A stretch of DNA of 8,702 nt from Mucilaginibacter sp. (GCA_014376655.1 JACMRC010000429.1:1-8702), one strand, 5' to 3'; shown: positions 1 to 6,315, numbered from the stretch's first letter. Notes: generated by a model not told the origin, from the sequence alone. Translations and numbers: made by a program.

Positions 1-908
1 ATAGAATTAAACGCTTCCTGCTGTTGGGTGCTTAGTTCAAAATTTGCATCCAGGTCCTCCTCCTCAAAATACAAACGACTAACGTTCTTTTCCTCAGCTA
101 TAAAAACTTCTTTCTCAATTAACGAATTAATGCTCGACGCGCCTGCACCACTCTCTTCTACTAATTCGTTTTTTGATATAGTTTTTTGGTGACGTGCCAG
201 TTTAATGTAGGCCAATACAGCATCTGCCTGTTTAGGCGCACGTTTTTCAAGGATAGCAAATAAATCTTTTAAACTATCCTGCCCTTGGTAGGCCGGGTTA
301 AGTGTTAAAAAAGTACGCTTACGTGGTTTATAACGGTCGCTTAACTCTTCGGATATGTTGATGATATTTTTCTCGAATAGTCCCTTCAATATCGGCATTA
401 CTGTTTTTTGGCTTAACAGTTTAGCTATATCGCTTATGGTAAGTTCGGGTTGGATCTCAAGCGCCTCTACGATTAAGTATTCTTTATCATGCAGTGTAGC
501 TTTATCATATTCAAACTCCTTATTAAGCTCGATCTTGGTTTCGCTGGCTAATTTTAGCGCAGATGGCAAAGCTGCGTTCATTACTTCGCCATCATTACAC
601 ATATAATATTCGGCCAGCCATTTCCAAAACTGCAGTTGTTTTTGGGTTACAACGGGGCGGTTGTCCAGTATCTCCAGTAAATATTTGGCTTCGTATTTTT
701 CGGGAGGATGCTCTGTTATAGCCGAAACAATTGCCGTATAAAGCTTGCTTTTACCAAACTGCACCACCACACGTTTGCCAATAGCTATGATATTGTTTAG
801 CTCGAAAGGCACCCGGTAAGTGTAATTCTTAGCAATAGCAAGCGGTAAAATTACTTCTACAAAAAGTGTTTTACGTTCGGTATATGGTGCTTCGGCAAAT
901 TCCAGCAT
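1..908 (-). CDS. priA: Primosomal protein N' (PriA replication restart helicase), N-terminal part
   Basis: PriA recognises stalled or collapsed replication forks, unwinds the lagging strand and starts reloading of the replicative helicase. Only the first 302 residues are in the window. The gene enters from the left edge, so its C-terminus is missing by truncation of the window, not by mutation. Residues 1-105 resemble the PriA 3'-DNA-binding domain, with an early LFVEVILPLA segment, RVPFELN, GKRVVVQFG and an EYYMCNDGEVMNAALPS stretch near residue 100. A winged-helix-like region follows (ELTISDIAKLLSQ, then KTISKNELVEESGAG). The last residues, FELSTQQQEAFNS, match the segment just before the helicase Walker A motif, which lies outside. 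The reading frame is open throughout. The ATG at 908 is chosen because the family N-terminal motif begins directly after it. It sits 5 bases after the stop of the DUF423 gene, which implies co-transcription. Identity is recognised from conserved motifs. Confidence 0.92.
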   Translation of the reverse strand, partial: MLEFAEAPYTERKTLFVEVILPLAIAKNYTYRVPFELNNIIAIGKRVVVQFGKSKLYTAIVSAITEHPPEKYEAKYLLEILDNRPVVTQKQLQFWKWLAEYYMCNDGEVMNAALPSALKLASETKIELNKEFEYDKATLHDKEYLIVEALEIQPELTISDIAKLLSQKTVMPILKGLFEKNIINISEELSDRYKPRKRTFLTLNPAYQGQDSLKDLFAILEKRAPKQADAVLAYIKLARHQKTISKNELVEESGAGASSINSLIEKEVFIAEEKNVSRLYFEEEDLDANFELSTQQQEAFNS

Positions 909-913
909 AATTT

Positions 914-1300
914 TTATTTACCCTTAGCGGCAGCAATGGCAAGCGATAGCCAGCCAACAATAAATAACAAGCCTCCTAAAGGCGTTATAGGGCCTATTAC
1001 CTTTACGCTTTCAATATGCAACAGATCGCGACAGGCCAGTAGGTATAATGATCCTGAAAAAAACACGATCCCGATGGCAAACAGATAAAAACTGGCTTTT
1101 ACCCATCCACTGTTGTTTTTAGCGATTGTTGACAGGAACAACAAAGCAAAAACGTGATAAAAGTTATAATCGACAGCGGTATGCCATACTTCTAATTGCA
1201 ATGGCGAGATAAGTGCTTTTAACCCATGCGCACCAAATGCCCCGGCTACAACAGCCACCATACCAAATATTGCAGCAGTAATTATTATTGATCTGTTCAT
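914..1300 (-). CDS. DUF423 (YgdD/UPF0382) family small membrane protein
   Basis: A 128-residue integral membrane protein with about four hydrophobic segments (roughly residues 5-25, 45-60, 68-90 and 101-124), the usual size for DUF423. Family hallmarks are visible: GAFGAHGLK at residues 20-28 after the first membrane segment, FSGSLYLL at 81-88, and GPITPLGGLLFIVGW at 103-117. The molecular function of the family is not established. It is presumed to sit in the cytoplasmic membrane. The gene is upstream of priA on the same strand with only 5 bases between stop and start, so translation coupling is likely. It is divergent from the envelope-protein gene starting at 1388, with 87 bases between. 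No clear promoter was identified for this strand. Confidence 0.9.
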   Translation of the reverse strand: MNRSIIITAAIFGMVAVVAGAFGAHGLKALISPLQLEVWHTAVDYNFYHVFALLFLSTIAKNNSGWVKASFYLFAIGIVFFSGSLYLLACRDLLHIESVKVIGPITPLGGLLFIVGWLSLAIAAAKGK

Positions 1301-1340
1301 GAAACTTTAAAAGGCTAAGTTAACCAATTGAAAGTATTAC

Positions 1341-1371
1341 TTGAATGCATGGCTGTAAAAATCTAACTTGC
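1341..1371 (+). promoter_or_regulatory. Possible Bacteroidota-type promoter for the 527-residue protein gene
   Basis: TTG (1341-1343), then 20 bases, then TAACTTGC (1364-1371), which partly matches the Bacteroidota -33/-7 elements TTTG and TAnnTTTG. The -7 element is imperfect and the leader would be only about 10 bases, so this is a weak call. The 87-base divergent gap holds nothing else that I recognise. Confidence 0.3.
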
Positions 1372-1387
1372 AGCGTAAACAATTACA

Positions 1388-2971
1388 ATGAGGCGACTGA
1401 TTATTACCACAATAATTTTGTTTATGGCTGCCATAGCCATAACAGTTGTCTATTTTAAAAATTTAAACACGCCGGGGCTACACACCAGCCAAACCATGGG
1501 TAACATTCCTGATAACGCTTCGCTGGTTTTTGAGTTTAATAACGATGATGGATTTTACGATATTTTTAAAGGTAATACATTATTTGCGGCAGTTATTGGC
1601 AAACAACAGCTTAATGAGTTAGATACTTTACGTTCTCAATTATTAGGGAACCCCGCTTTACAAAAATCCTTTACGGGGCAAAATACTTTTATTTCGTTAC
1701 ACCCATTAAAAGACAATACCGTAGCATTGCTGGTAACCATTGCAGCCACAAAAGGGTTCAACCCTGCGGATATTGATAAGTTACCCGGGCAATCAAACAA
1801 AGGATTATTGGTTAGTTTGGTTACCATCTACGGTAAAAAGGGTTACGCTATATATTCCGGTGCGCTTAAAAAACGGTTTTACCTTGTTAATAAAGAGGAT
1901 GGCATATTTACCGGCAGTTTTTCGAAAGAGTTGATAGAGCAAAGTGTGCGTTACACTCCAAGCAAAGACAAAAAGCAATTTTTAAAACTGCCCGATCAGC
2001 AAAATTCAAACTCATTAGCTAACTTGTATATTAACTACAATCAGTTAAGCCCGTTATTTGATGTCCTGTTTAAAAACAAGAATACCGATATTTTTAAAAG
2101 CTTTAAACTATTGCCTGCATTGGCTGCTTTGAATTTGAATTTTAAAAGCGATGCTTTATTATTTACAGGCTTCTCTAACATTGAGCGCGACCAACCTGCC
2201 GGGTATTTAAATCTATTTGCTAATCAGCAGCCTGTTGTAAACCAGCTCAAAGATATTTTCCCGTCAACTACTGCCTATAGTTTAAGTTTTGCTGTGTCTA
2301 ATCCTAAGCAATTTAAAACAGATCTATCCAATTGGTATGTAAAAGCAAAACTTCAACACGAAAAAGATTCGGTATTTAACAAAGTAAAAAAAGAAACCGG
2401 CATTAATTTAATAACCGAATTTAACCAGGTGTTAAGCAATGAATTTGCCGTAGTTACTACGCGGTATATGGAAAAATATGCCATTATAGCCTTAACTGAT
2501 GGTGAGGCATTTAAACCGGTAATGATGAACATAAGCAGGATGACAACTAATAAAATAGGTCAGTTTAATTACAACAAGCTGCCCTACTTTTTATTGGGCG
2601 ATGCATTTAGCTTGTTTAATCACCCATGGTTTATGATAGTTGATAATTATTTGATACTGGCCAATAGTGAGTCTGAATTAAAAAGCTACAGCGACACCTA
2701 TATTAACCATAAATTTCAAAGCAAAATACAACAATACAGCCAGTTTAATAACCTGGTGGCCGAGCGAAGCAATGTTGCCTGGTATATTAACTTTAAAAAC
2801 GCACAACCTATATTAAAGCGGGACCTGAGTGATGAATTTTATCATGATTTTGAGATTAACGAAATGGGCTGGGAAAATTTCTATGCTGCTTCATACCAGT
2901 TAATTGCTGCGGACAAAAACTTCTATACCAGCTTTTGCATGAACCTTAATCAACCTGGTAACCCGGAATAA
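1388..2971 (+). CDS. Membrane-anchored or exported protein of unknown function (527 aa, possibly DUF3352-like)
   Basis: I do not recognise this gene with certainty. Residues 1-23 form a positively charged start (MRRL) and a strong hydrophobic segment. No lipobox cysteine or convincing signal-peptidase site follows, so it is probably an inner-membrane anchor with about 500 residues in the periplasm, or an uncleaved signal. The remainder is soluble, rich in Asn, Lys, Phe and Tyr, with alternating hydrophobic stretches typical of beta-rich Bacteroidota envelope proteins. A start such as NIPDNASLVFEF at about residues 39-50, and internal segments such as NSLANLYINYNQLSPLF and FAVVTTRYMEKYAIIAL, recall uncharacterised DUF3352-type proteins, but this is a tentative resemblance. 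No catalytic motif was seen. It is followed after 138 bases by a same-strand outer-membrane-type protein gene. That spacing contains a separate candidate promoter, so an operon is not certain. Confidence 0.75.
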   Translation: MRRLIITTIILFMAAIAITVVYFKNLNTPGLHTSQTMGNIPDNASLVFEFNNDDGFYDIFKGNTLFAAVIGKQQLNELDTLRSQLLGNPALQKSFTGQNTFISLHPLKDNTVALLVTIAATKGFNPADIDKLPGQSNKGLLVSLVTIYGKKGYAIYSGALKKRFYLVNKEDGIFTGSFSKELIEQSVRYTPSKDKKQFLKLPDQQNSNSLANLYINYNQLSPLFDVLFKNKNTDIFKSFKLLPALAALNLNFKSDALLFTGFSNIERDQPAGYLNLFANQQPVVNQLKDIFPSTTAYSLSFAVSNPKQFKTDLSNWYVKAKLQHEKDSVFNKVKKETGINLITEFNQVLSNEFAVVTTRYMEKYAIIALTDGEAFKPVMMNISRMTTNKIGQFNYNKLPYFLLGDAFSLFNHPWFMIVDNYLILANSESELKSYSDTYINHKFQSKIQQYSQFNNLVAERSNVAWYINFKNAQPILKRDLSDEFYHDFEINEMGWENFYAASYQLIAADKNFYTSFCMNLNQPGNPE

Positions 2972-3032
2972 AAACCTAAACAGGTAACACTCATATAACC
3001 AGCTAATAATATTTCAACTAAAAAACAATTAA

Positions 3033-3062
3033 TTGATTTTATTTTACGAATAATAGATTTTG
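3033..3062 (+). promoter_or_regulatory. Probable promoter for the DUF5723-like gene
   Basis: TTG (3033-3035), an 18-base spacer and TAGATTTT followed by G (3054-3062) fit the Bacteroidota -33/-7 pattern apart from one extra T in the -7 element. It would give a leader of about 40 bases before the ATG at 3110. A 10-base palindrome CAATTAATTG (3026-3035) overlaps the -33 element. In such AT-rich DNA it may be chance. The 138-base gap from 2972 has no other recognisable feature and no strong terminator hairpin. Confidence 0.45.
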
Positions 3063-3109
3063 AAATTTTATCTTTAGAGACTTATTATTCCCCTGATCAC
3101 AGTAATTAA

Positions 3110-4567
3110 ATGAAGAAAGGTTTATTAGTTTGGTGTTTCTTTTTGATTGGCGTTAAGGTTTTTGGACAACAATTTGCGCAATACAACACCGGCTCGTTAT
3201 ACGACTCGTTCGAAAATCCTGCTCAAAGGGCTTTTATACCGGATACCACTAAGCAATTTGCATTCAACTTTTTTATTCCAAATTTCAATGCCAACATGTT
3301 TGTAGCCGGCAATGGCCAGGCAGCGTTAAAAACAAGGGCATTCGAGTCGTACTACAACACAGCCAATTTACAAATTGGCAACGGTGCTTATAATCGTATA
3401 AATATGAATTTAAATTCATATTTCATCATGTTTAAATTATTTGCCAGCGAAAGTGGCGACCAGGAGGTAGGTTTTGCATTTAATACAAAGGCAGAAGTTC
3501 GTGGTATAGCAACAGATGAATCTATTGCGCTATTTAATGGTTTTAGAAGATTAAATAATACAAGTTATGCTAATGTATTTAATGATCAACTTTTTTACCA
3601 GGCCTATCACCAAATTTCATTTACCTATCGCGAGCAGCTGACAAAGAAATTTGCATTTGGTGTAAAGCTAAGCGCGTTATCAGGCATTGCGTATAGAAAA
3701 GCTAATATTTATCAGTCAAGTATCTCGCTTGATCAAGCTAATGATGCGGCTACAATATCGTTACAAGGTACAAGTTATGCAAACAGTACTGACGGGCAGC
3801 CAGATATCCAAAAAATACTACCAACATTTAGAAACCCCGGCGCTGCAATAAGTGTAGGCACATCATACCTTGACGAAAGCGGTTACAAATGGCAGCTAAA
3901 TATTAAAGACCTTGGTTTTATAAGCTGGAGTAAACAATCGTTAGTTTCTAATTTTAGCAGCAGCAAAACTATTAACGGTTTCTCAAGCAGCGACCGCGAA
4001 AAGACTATCAGCCATAGTTTAGATAGCCTTACCACAGGTAGCCAGGTAAAAAAGGGGTTTACCTCGCCAACTAATGGTTTATTAGAATTAAGCATCAACA
4101 AATCATACTGGCTGGATGGTAATGAGAATTTTAAATTCTCGCCTACTATTTTAGGTTCAAAAGAAATTTTTTATCCGGGACTAACTGTTGCATTACTTGC
4201 ACCGATACAGCATAACAACAAGATATATAGTGTTATGGCTAACTATAACGACCTAAAACTTTTTAATTTGGGTTTACAGTATATGATAAAAAACGACAAC
4301 TCGGAGTTTTTTATCGGCAGCGAGCGCATTGTGCAAACCGGGAAATTATTTCGTGATGCCATACACTCTGTTACTGATCCAGGACAAACGCAGGTTGTTG
4401 TAAACCAGGGCCGTTTTACAGGAATGGATTTTTATATTGGTGTATCCTTTAAATTTGGAGCGCTGATAGAGCGCCAGTTAAACTCAAGTTCGGTACCCGA
4501 TGGCGATAAGGGCTTCGTTGGCAAAATATGGGATAGTATCTTTGGTAAAAAAGATAAAAACTATTAA
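3110..4567 (+). CDS. DUF5723-like secreted, probable outer-membrane beta-barrel protein
   Basis: A 485-residue protein with a classical signal peptide: MKKGLL, a hydrophobic core, and likely cleavage after VFG, before QQ, at about residue 19. The mature start contains YNTGSLYDSFENPAQRA, the Asn-Pro-Ala signature seen near the N-terminus of PorV/FadL-like Bacteroidota barrel proteins. Further along is DLGFISW, a motif I associate with DUF5723 proteins. Alternating amphipathic strands such as FAFGVKLSALSGIAYRKA and MDFYIGVSFKFGALIE support a beta-barrel. The C-terminus carries a short charged tail after the last predicted strand and ends in Tyr. The function of the family is unknown. The gene overlaps convergent tsaB by 4 bases. 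The 527-residue envelope gene precedes it on the same strand. I am confident that it is an exported Bacteroidota protein, less so of the DUF number. Confidence 0.8.
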   Translation: MKKGLLVWCFFLIGVKVFGQQFAQYNTGSLYDSFENPAQRAFIPDTTKQFAFNFFIPNFNANMFVAGNGQAALKTRAFESYYNTANLQIGNGAYNRINMNLNSYFIMFKLFASESGDQEVGFAFNTKAEVRGIATDESIALFNGFRRLNNTSYANVFNDQLFYQAYHQISFTYREQLTKKFAFGVKLSALSGIAYRKANIYQSSISLDQANDAATISLQGTSYANSTDGQPDIQKILPTFRNPGAAISVGTSYLDESGYKWQLNIKDLGFISWSKQSLVSNFSSSKTINGFSSSDREKTISHSLDSLTTGSQVKKGFTSPTNGLLELSINKSYWLDGNENFKFSPTILGSKEIFYPGLTVALLAPIQHNNKIYSVMANYNDLKLFNLGLQYMIKNDNSEFFIGSERIVQTGKLFRDAIHSVTDPGQTQVVVNQGRFTGMDFYIGVSFKFGALIERQLNSSSVPDGDKGFVGKIWDSIFGKKDKNY

Positions 4568-5247
4568 GCTTTCTTTTGGGTAACTAAAAAATCTTTAAGG
4601 TAATAAGGTTCAAAGTAAGCCACGTCTTCAAATTCGGCTTTAGCAAATTTCTCAGCAGCCTTTTTGGTAAGATGTGTGGCCGAGTTAGCAAACCCGGTTG
4701 CAAATTGCGCATTAGGATTAGCACTCAAAACTTCGCGGCATTTCTCTGCGCCATCTCCAAAAAACAATATCTTATTATTTTGCAGTTGTGTGTTGAAACT
4801 ATGCTCATCAATAATTTCTGCGGATGTTGGTTTTACAAACTCACCGTTAGCATCAAATAACGCGGTGTAAACTTCCATACGTCGCGCGTCTATCATAGGG
4901 CAAAGCAAGGTATCGGCATCGATATTACCTTCGCTAATTATCCCCTGCGCCATAGCGGCTAAAGTTTCTACCGCAATCAATGGTTTATCTAAAGCAAAAC
5001 ACAAACCCTTGGCTGTTGATACGCCTATACGTAACCCTGTATATGAACCCGGGCCACTGCTTACTGCCACTGCATCTATATCGCTGTATTTTAAACCCGC
5101 CGCATTAATTAGTTCGTCAATAAAAAGAGTGATTATTTCTGCATGGATATTGCGCTCGTCTAACTGTTTAAAGGCTGTAACCTCGCCATCCTTCATCAGG
5201 GCGACAGAACATACAGTAGTAGCAGTTTCAATTTGTATAATAGTCAT
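4564..5247 (-). CDS. tsaB: tRNA threonylcarbamoyladenosine biosynthesis protein TsaB
   Basis: TsaB is the non-catalytic partner of TsaD. With TsaE the complex transfers the threonylcarbamoyl group to A37 of ANN-decoding tRNAs (t6A) in the cytoplasm. The protein is 227 residues, normal for the family. It shows the ASKHA-fold opening IQIETATTVCSVAL (residues 4-17), HAE at 35-37 and the family signature SSGPGSYTGLRIG at 63-75, then MIDARRMEVY at 118-127. The HAE here is the TsaB version of the metal-binding HxxxH seen in TsaD, consistent with TsaB rather than TsaD. The start at 5247 places the signature at its usual distance from the N-terminus. It lies 87 bases downstream of yidD on the same strand, with an inverted repeat in between, so it may be read with the rpmH cluster or from its own promoter. 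Its stop overlaps that of the convergent DUF5723-like gene. Confidence 0.96.
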   Translation of the reverse strand: MTIIQIETATTVCSVALMKDGEVTAFKQLDERNIHAEIITLFIDELINAAGLKYSDIDAVAVSSGPGSYTGLRIGVSTAKGLCFALDKPLIAVETLAAMAQGIISEGNIDADTLLCPMIDARRMEVYTALFDANGEFVKPTSAEIIDEHSFNTQLQNNKILFFGDGAEKCREVLSANPNAQFATGFANSATHLTKKAAEKFAKAEFEDVAYFEPYYLKDFLVTQKKA

Positions 5248-5259
5248 TTTAAGTTTTGA

Positions 5260-5331
5260 GTATTGGGTTTTGAGTGGTGAGTGCTAATAAAATAGATATT
5301 TACTTATAACTCATTACTCAAAACTCATCAC
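5260..5331. repeat. Imperfect inverted repeat with GTTTTGAGT units between yidD and tsaB
   Basis: The left arm 5260-5282 and right arm 5309-5331 are inverted copies matching at 18 of 23 positions, separated by a 26-base AT-rich loop. The 9-base unit GTTTTGAGT occurs at 5253-5261 and 5267-5275. Its exact complement ACTCAAAAC is at 5316-5324. It fills almost the whole 87-base gap. The layout resembles short intergenic repeat elements of the REP/MITE kind, and the transcript could fold into a long stem. Dispersal in the genome cannot be tested here. Confidence 0.7.
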
Positions 5332-5334
5332 TAA

Positions 5335-5577
5335 TTATGGTACAGAGTCATGGCCATGGCCGCCCCATGGGTTGCAGCTGGCAATGCGCTTTAAAGTTAA
5401 CCATCCTTCTTTAAAGGCACCATGTTTTTTTATAGCCTCTACCCCATATTGTGAGCAAGTGGGTGTATAACGACATGAGGCACCTGTAAGCGGCGAAATA
5501 AAGTATTGGTATACTCTTATCAGCAATACAAAAAAAGTGCCTATAAGGGCTTTAAATATAGCTGCAACGGCCCTCAT
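5335..5577 (-). CDS. yidD: Membrane protein insertion efficiency factor YidD
   Basis: An 80-residue protein of the YidD (UPF0161/DUF37) family, which associates with the inner membrane and assists YidC/Sec-dependent insertion of membrane proteins. An N-terminal amphipathic or hydrophobic helix (about residues 5-28) is followed by the family signature: YQYFISPLTGASCRYTPTCS (residues 23-42) with conserved Cys35 and Cys41, and CNPWGGHG at 68-75 with Cys68. Length is normal. The start ATG overlaps the rnpA stop in an ATGA, so translation is probably coupled to rnpA. The order rpmH-rnpA-yidD is conserved widely in bacteria. yidC, which often follows, is not here. Confidence 0.97.
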   Translation of the reverse strand: MRAVAAIFKALIGTFFVLLIRVYQYFISPLTGASCRYTPTCSQYGVEAIKKHGAFKEGWLTLKRIASCNPWGGHGHDSVP

Positions 5578-5957
5578 TTAACAAGTTCGGTATTAAGCTG
5601 CGTTAAAAGCTTAAGCATTTTTTTTTCGATAAGATCATAAGGAGCTATCTCTTTGCCAATATAACCTACCGAAAGTATTATTCGTTTGTCTGCATTGTTT
5701 AACTGGTCGTATAACTGCTGTTGCTTGCTTAGCCTGTAAACTTCGCGCATGCGCCGCTTTATCAGGATACGAGCAACGGCACGTTTATAACGCTTTTTGG
5801 AAACCGAAAACACAATTTGCACCGGCACCTGCTGAGGTTCGGTCACTAAAAGCCAGGAAGCTTTAAAGGGATAACATAAAAAAGAAGAACCGTTATGAAA
5901 AAGCTCATCAATAAGCCTTTTATTACATAACCGTTCTTCTTTTGTAAAGGTGTACAT
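5574..5957 (-). CDS. rnpA: Ribonuclease P protein component
   Basis: RnpA binds the RNase P RNA and helps it recognise and cleave the 5' leader of precursor tRNAs. The protein is 127 residues and basic, normal for the family. The N-terminal FTKEERLCNKRLIDELFHNG (residues 4-23) matches the conserved RLxxxxxFxxxFxxG type start. The core VFSVSKKRYKRAVARILIKR (residues 49-68), followed by RMREVYR, is the RNA-binding signature helix. The usual Arg-Asn-Arg-x-Lys-Arg motif reads Arg63-Ile-Leu-Ile-Lys-Arg68, so the Asn and second Arg of the RNR box are replaced. The remaining basic residues are retained, so I infer it is still functional. It lies 72 bases after the rpmH stop and overlaps yidD by 4 bases. 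It is probably transcribed from the rpmH promoter. Confidence 0.95.
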   Translation of the reverse strand: MYTFTKEERLCNKRLIDELFHNGSSFLCYPFKASWLLVTEPQQVPVQIVFSVSKKRYKRAVARILIKRRMREVYRLSKQQQLYDQLNNADKRIILSVGYIGKEIAPYDLIEKKMLKLLTQLNTELVK

Positions 5958-5970
5958 AGTTACTAATTAT

Positions 5971-6006
5971 TGAACCGTAATTTTAAAACAACAGGTTCAA
6001 ACCCTG
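5971..6006 (-). promoter_or_regulatory. Short competing hairpins in the rpmH-rnpA gap (possible attenuator)
   Basis: Read on the minus strand, CAGGGTTTGAACCTG (6006-5992) can form a short stem with a small loop and is followed by a T-rich run, TTGTTTT. Its TGAACC half (5999-5994) is also complementary to GGTTCA (5976-5971), 13 bases before the rnpA start, so the two pairings exclude each other. Such an arrangement could set the ratio of rpmH to rnpA transcript. The stems are only about 4-6 base pairs, so this is suggestive only. The rest of the 72-base gap shows nothing. Confidence 0.3.
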
Positions 6007-6029
6007 GCAACAGAGCAGTAACCTAATAT

Positions 6030-6188
6030 CTATGCTTTATGGCGGCCTTCGCTAGATACAGATAATTTTTTTCTGCCTTTAGCTCTTCTTGCTGCTAATA
6101 TTCTTCTACCGTTAGCTGTAGACATGCGCTCACGGAAACCGTGTTTATTTCTTCTTTTTCTTTGAGAAGGCTGGAACGTTCTTTTCAT
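6030..6188 (-). CDS. rpmH: Large ribosomal subunit protein bL34
   Basis: This 52-residue, very basic protein is part of the 50S ribosomal subunit. The translation begins MKRTFQPSQRKRRNKHGFRE and contains RMSTANGRRILAARRAKGRK, the nearly invariant bL34 signature. The C-terminus, KLSVSSEGRHKA, is a modest extension typical of Bacteroidota. It ends with TAG at 6032-6030. The start at 6188 is fixed by the invariant MKRTFQPS. It heads the minus-strand rpmH-rnpA-yidD cluster and has its own strong promoter immediately upstream. The leader is AT-rich with no clear Shine-Dalgarno sequence, as is common for highly expressed genes in this phylum. Confidence 0.98.
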   Translation of the reverse strand: MKRTFQPSQRKRRNKHGFRERMSTANGRRILAARRAKGRKKLSVSSEGRHKA

Positions 6189-6204
6189 GATTCTTTTATT
6201 CTAT

Positions 6205-6220
6205 TTGTTTTTTAAAACAA
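6205..6220 (-). repeat. AT-rich inverted repeat at the 5' end of the rpmH leader
   Basis: TTGTTTT (6205-6211) and AAAACAA (6214-6220) are exact inverted copies with 2 bases between. They fall where the rpmH transcript should begin, so the mRNA could start with a weak A-U hairpin. It may be compositional chance. Confidence 0.35.
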
Positions 6221-6225
6221 GAGCG

Positions 6226-6256
6226 CAAATGTAAGGTAATTATTTAATTTTTCAAA
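6226..6256 (-). promoter_or_regulatory. Promoter of rpmH (Bacteroidota primary sigma type)
   Basis: On the minus strand, TTTG (6256-6253), a 19-base spacer and TACATTTG (6233-6226) match the Bacteroidota consensus TTTG and TAnnTTTG exactly with normal spacing. Transcription should begin near 6220, giving a leader of about 30 bases before the rpmH ATG. It probably drives rpmH, rnpA and yidD. Confidence 0.8.
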
Positions 6257-6272
6257 TAGATACAGTACATAA

Positions 6273-6281
6273 TTATACACA
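6273..6281 (+). promoter_or_regulatory. DnaA-box match TTATACACA
   Basis: TTATACACA matches the DnaA-binding consensus TTATNCACA exactly and lies 17 bases upstream of the rpmH -33 element in the divergent gap. rpmH is classically located beside dnaA/oriC in many bacteria, which makes the match notable, but only one box was seen and no dnaA or dnaN is present. It could be a DnaA-regulated promoter site, an origin relic or chance. Confidence 0.35.
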
Positions 6282-6283
6282 TA

Positions 6284-6315
6284 TTTGCTCATCTGCTTAT
6301 GTTAACATAATTTAA
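6284..6315 (+). promoter_or_regulatory. Weak candidate promoter with perfect palindrome upstream of the chaN-like gene
   Basis: TTTG (6284-6287), 20 bases and TAATTTAA (6308-6315) form a weak match to the Bacteroidota promoter pattern. The -7 element deviates at two positions. The 14-base perfect palindrome TTATGTTAACATAA (6297-6310) sits between and partly over these elements, where an operator bound by a dimeric regulator would be expected. The regulator is unknown. Confidence 0.35.

Noticed and set aside
355..606. A plus-strand open frame opposite priA
   Set aside because: It is antisense to conserved PriA sequence and its translation has no recognisable domain.
2975..2995. ACCT...AGGT mini-hairpin after the 527-residue gene as a terminator
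   Set aside because: The stem is only four base pairs and no T run follows.
4664..5287. Plus-strand open frames across tsaB
   Set aside because: They are antisense to well-conserved TsaB motifs and have no start context or family resemblance.
5992..6016. A tRNA T-arm-like sequence (GGTTCAAACCCTG) on the plus strand in the rpmH-rnpA gap
   Set aside because: No D-arm, anticodon arm or acceptor partner lies upstream at the expected distance. Only the T-arm-like hairpin is present, so it is not a tRNA gene.
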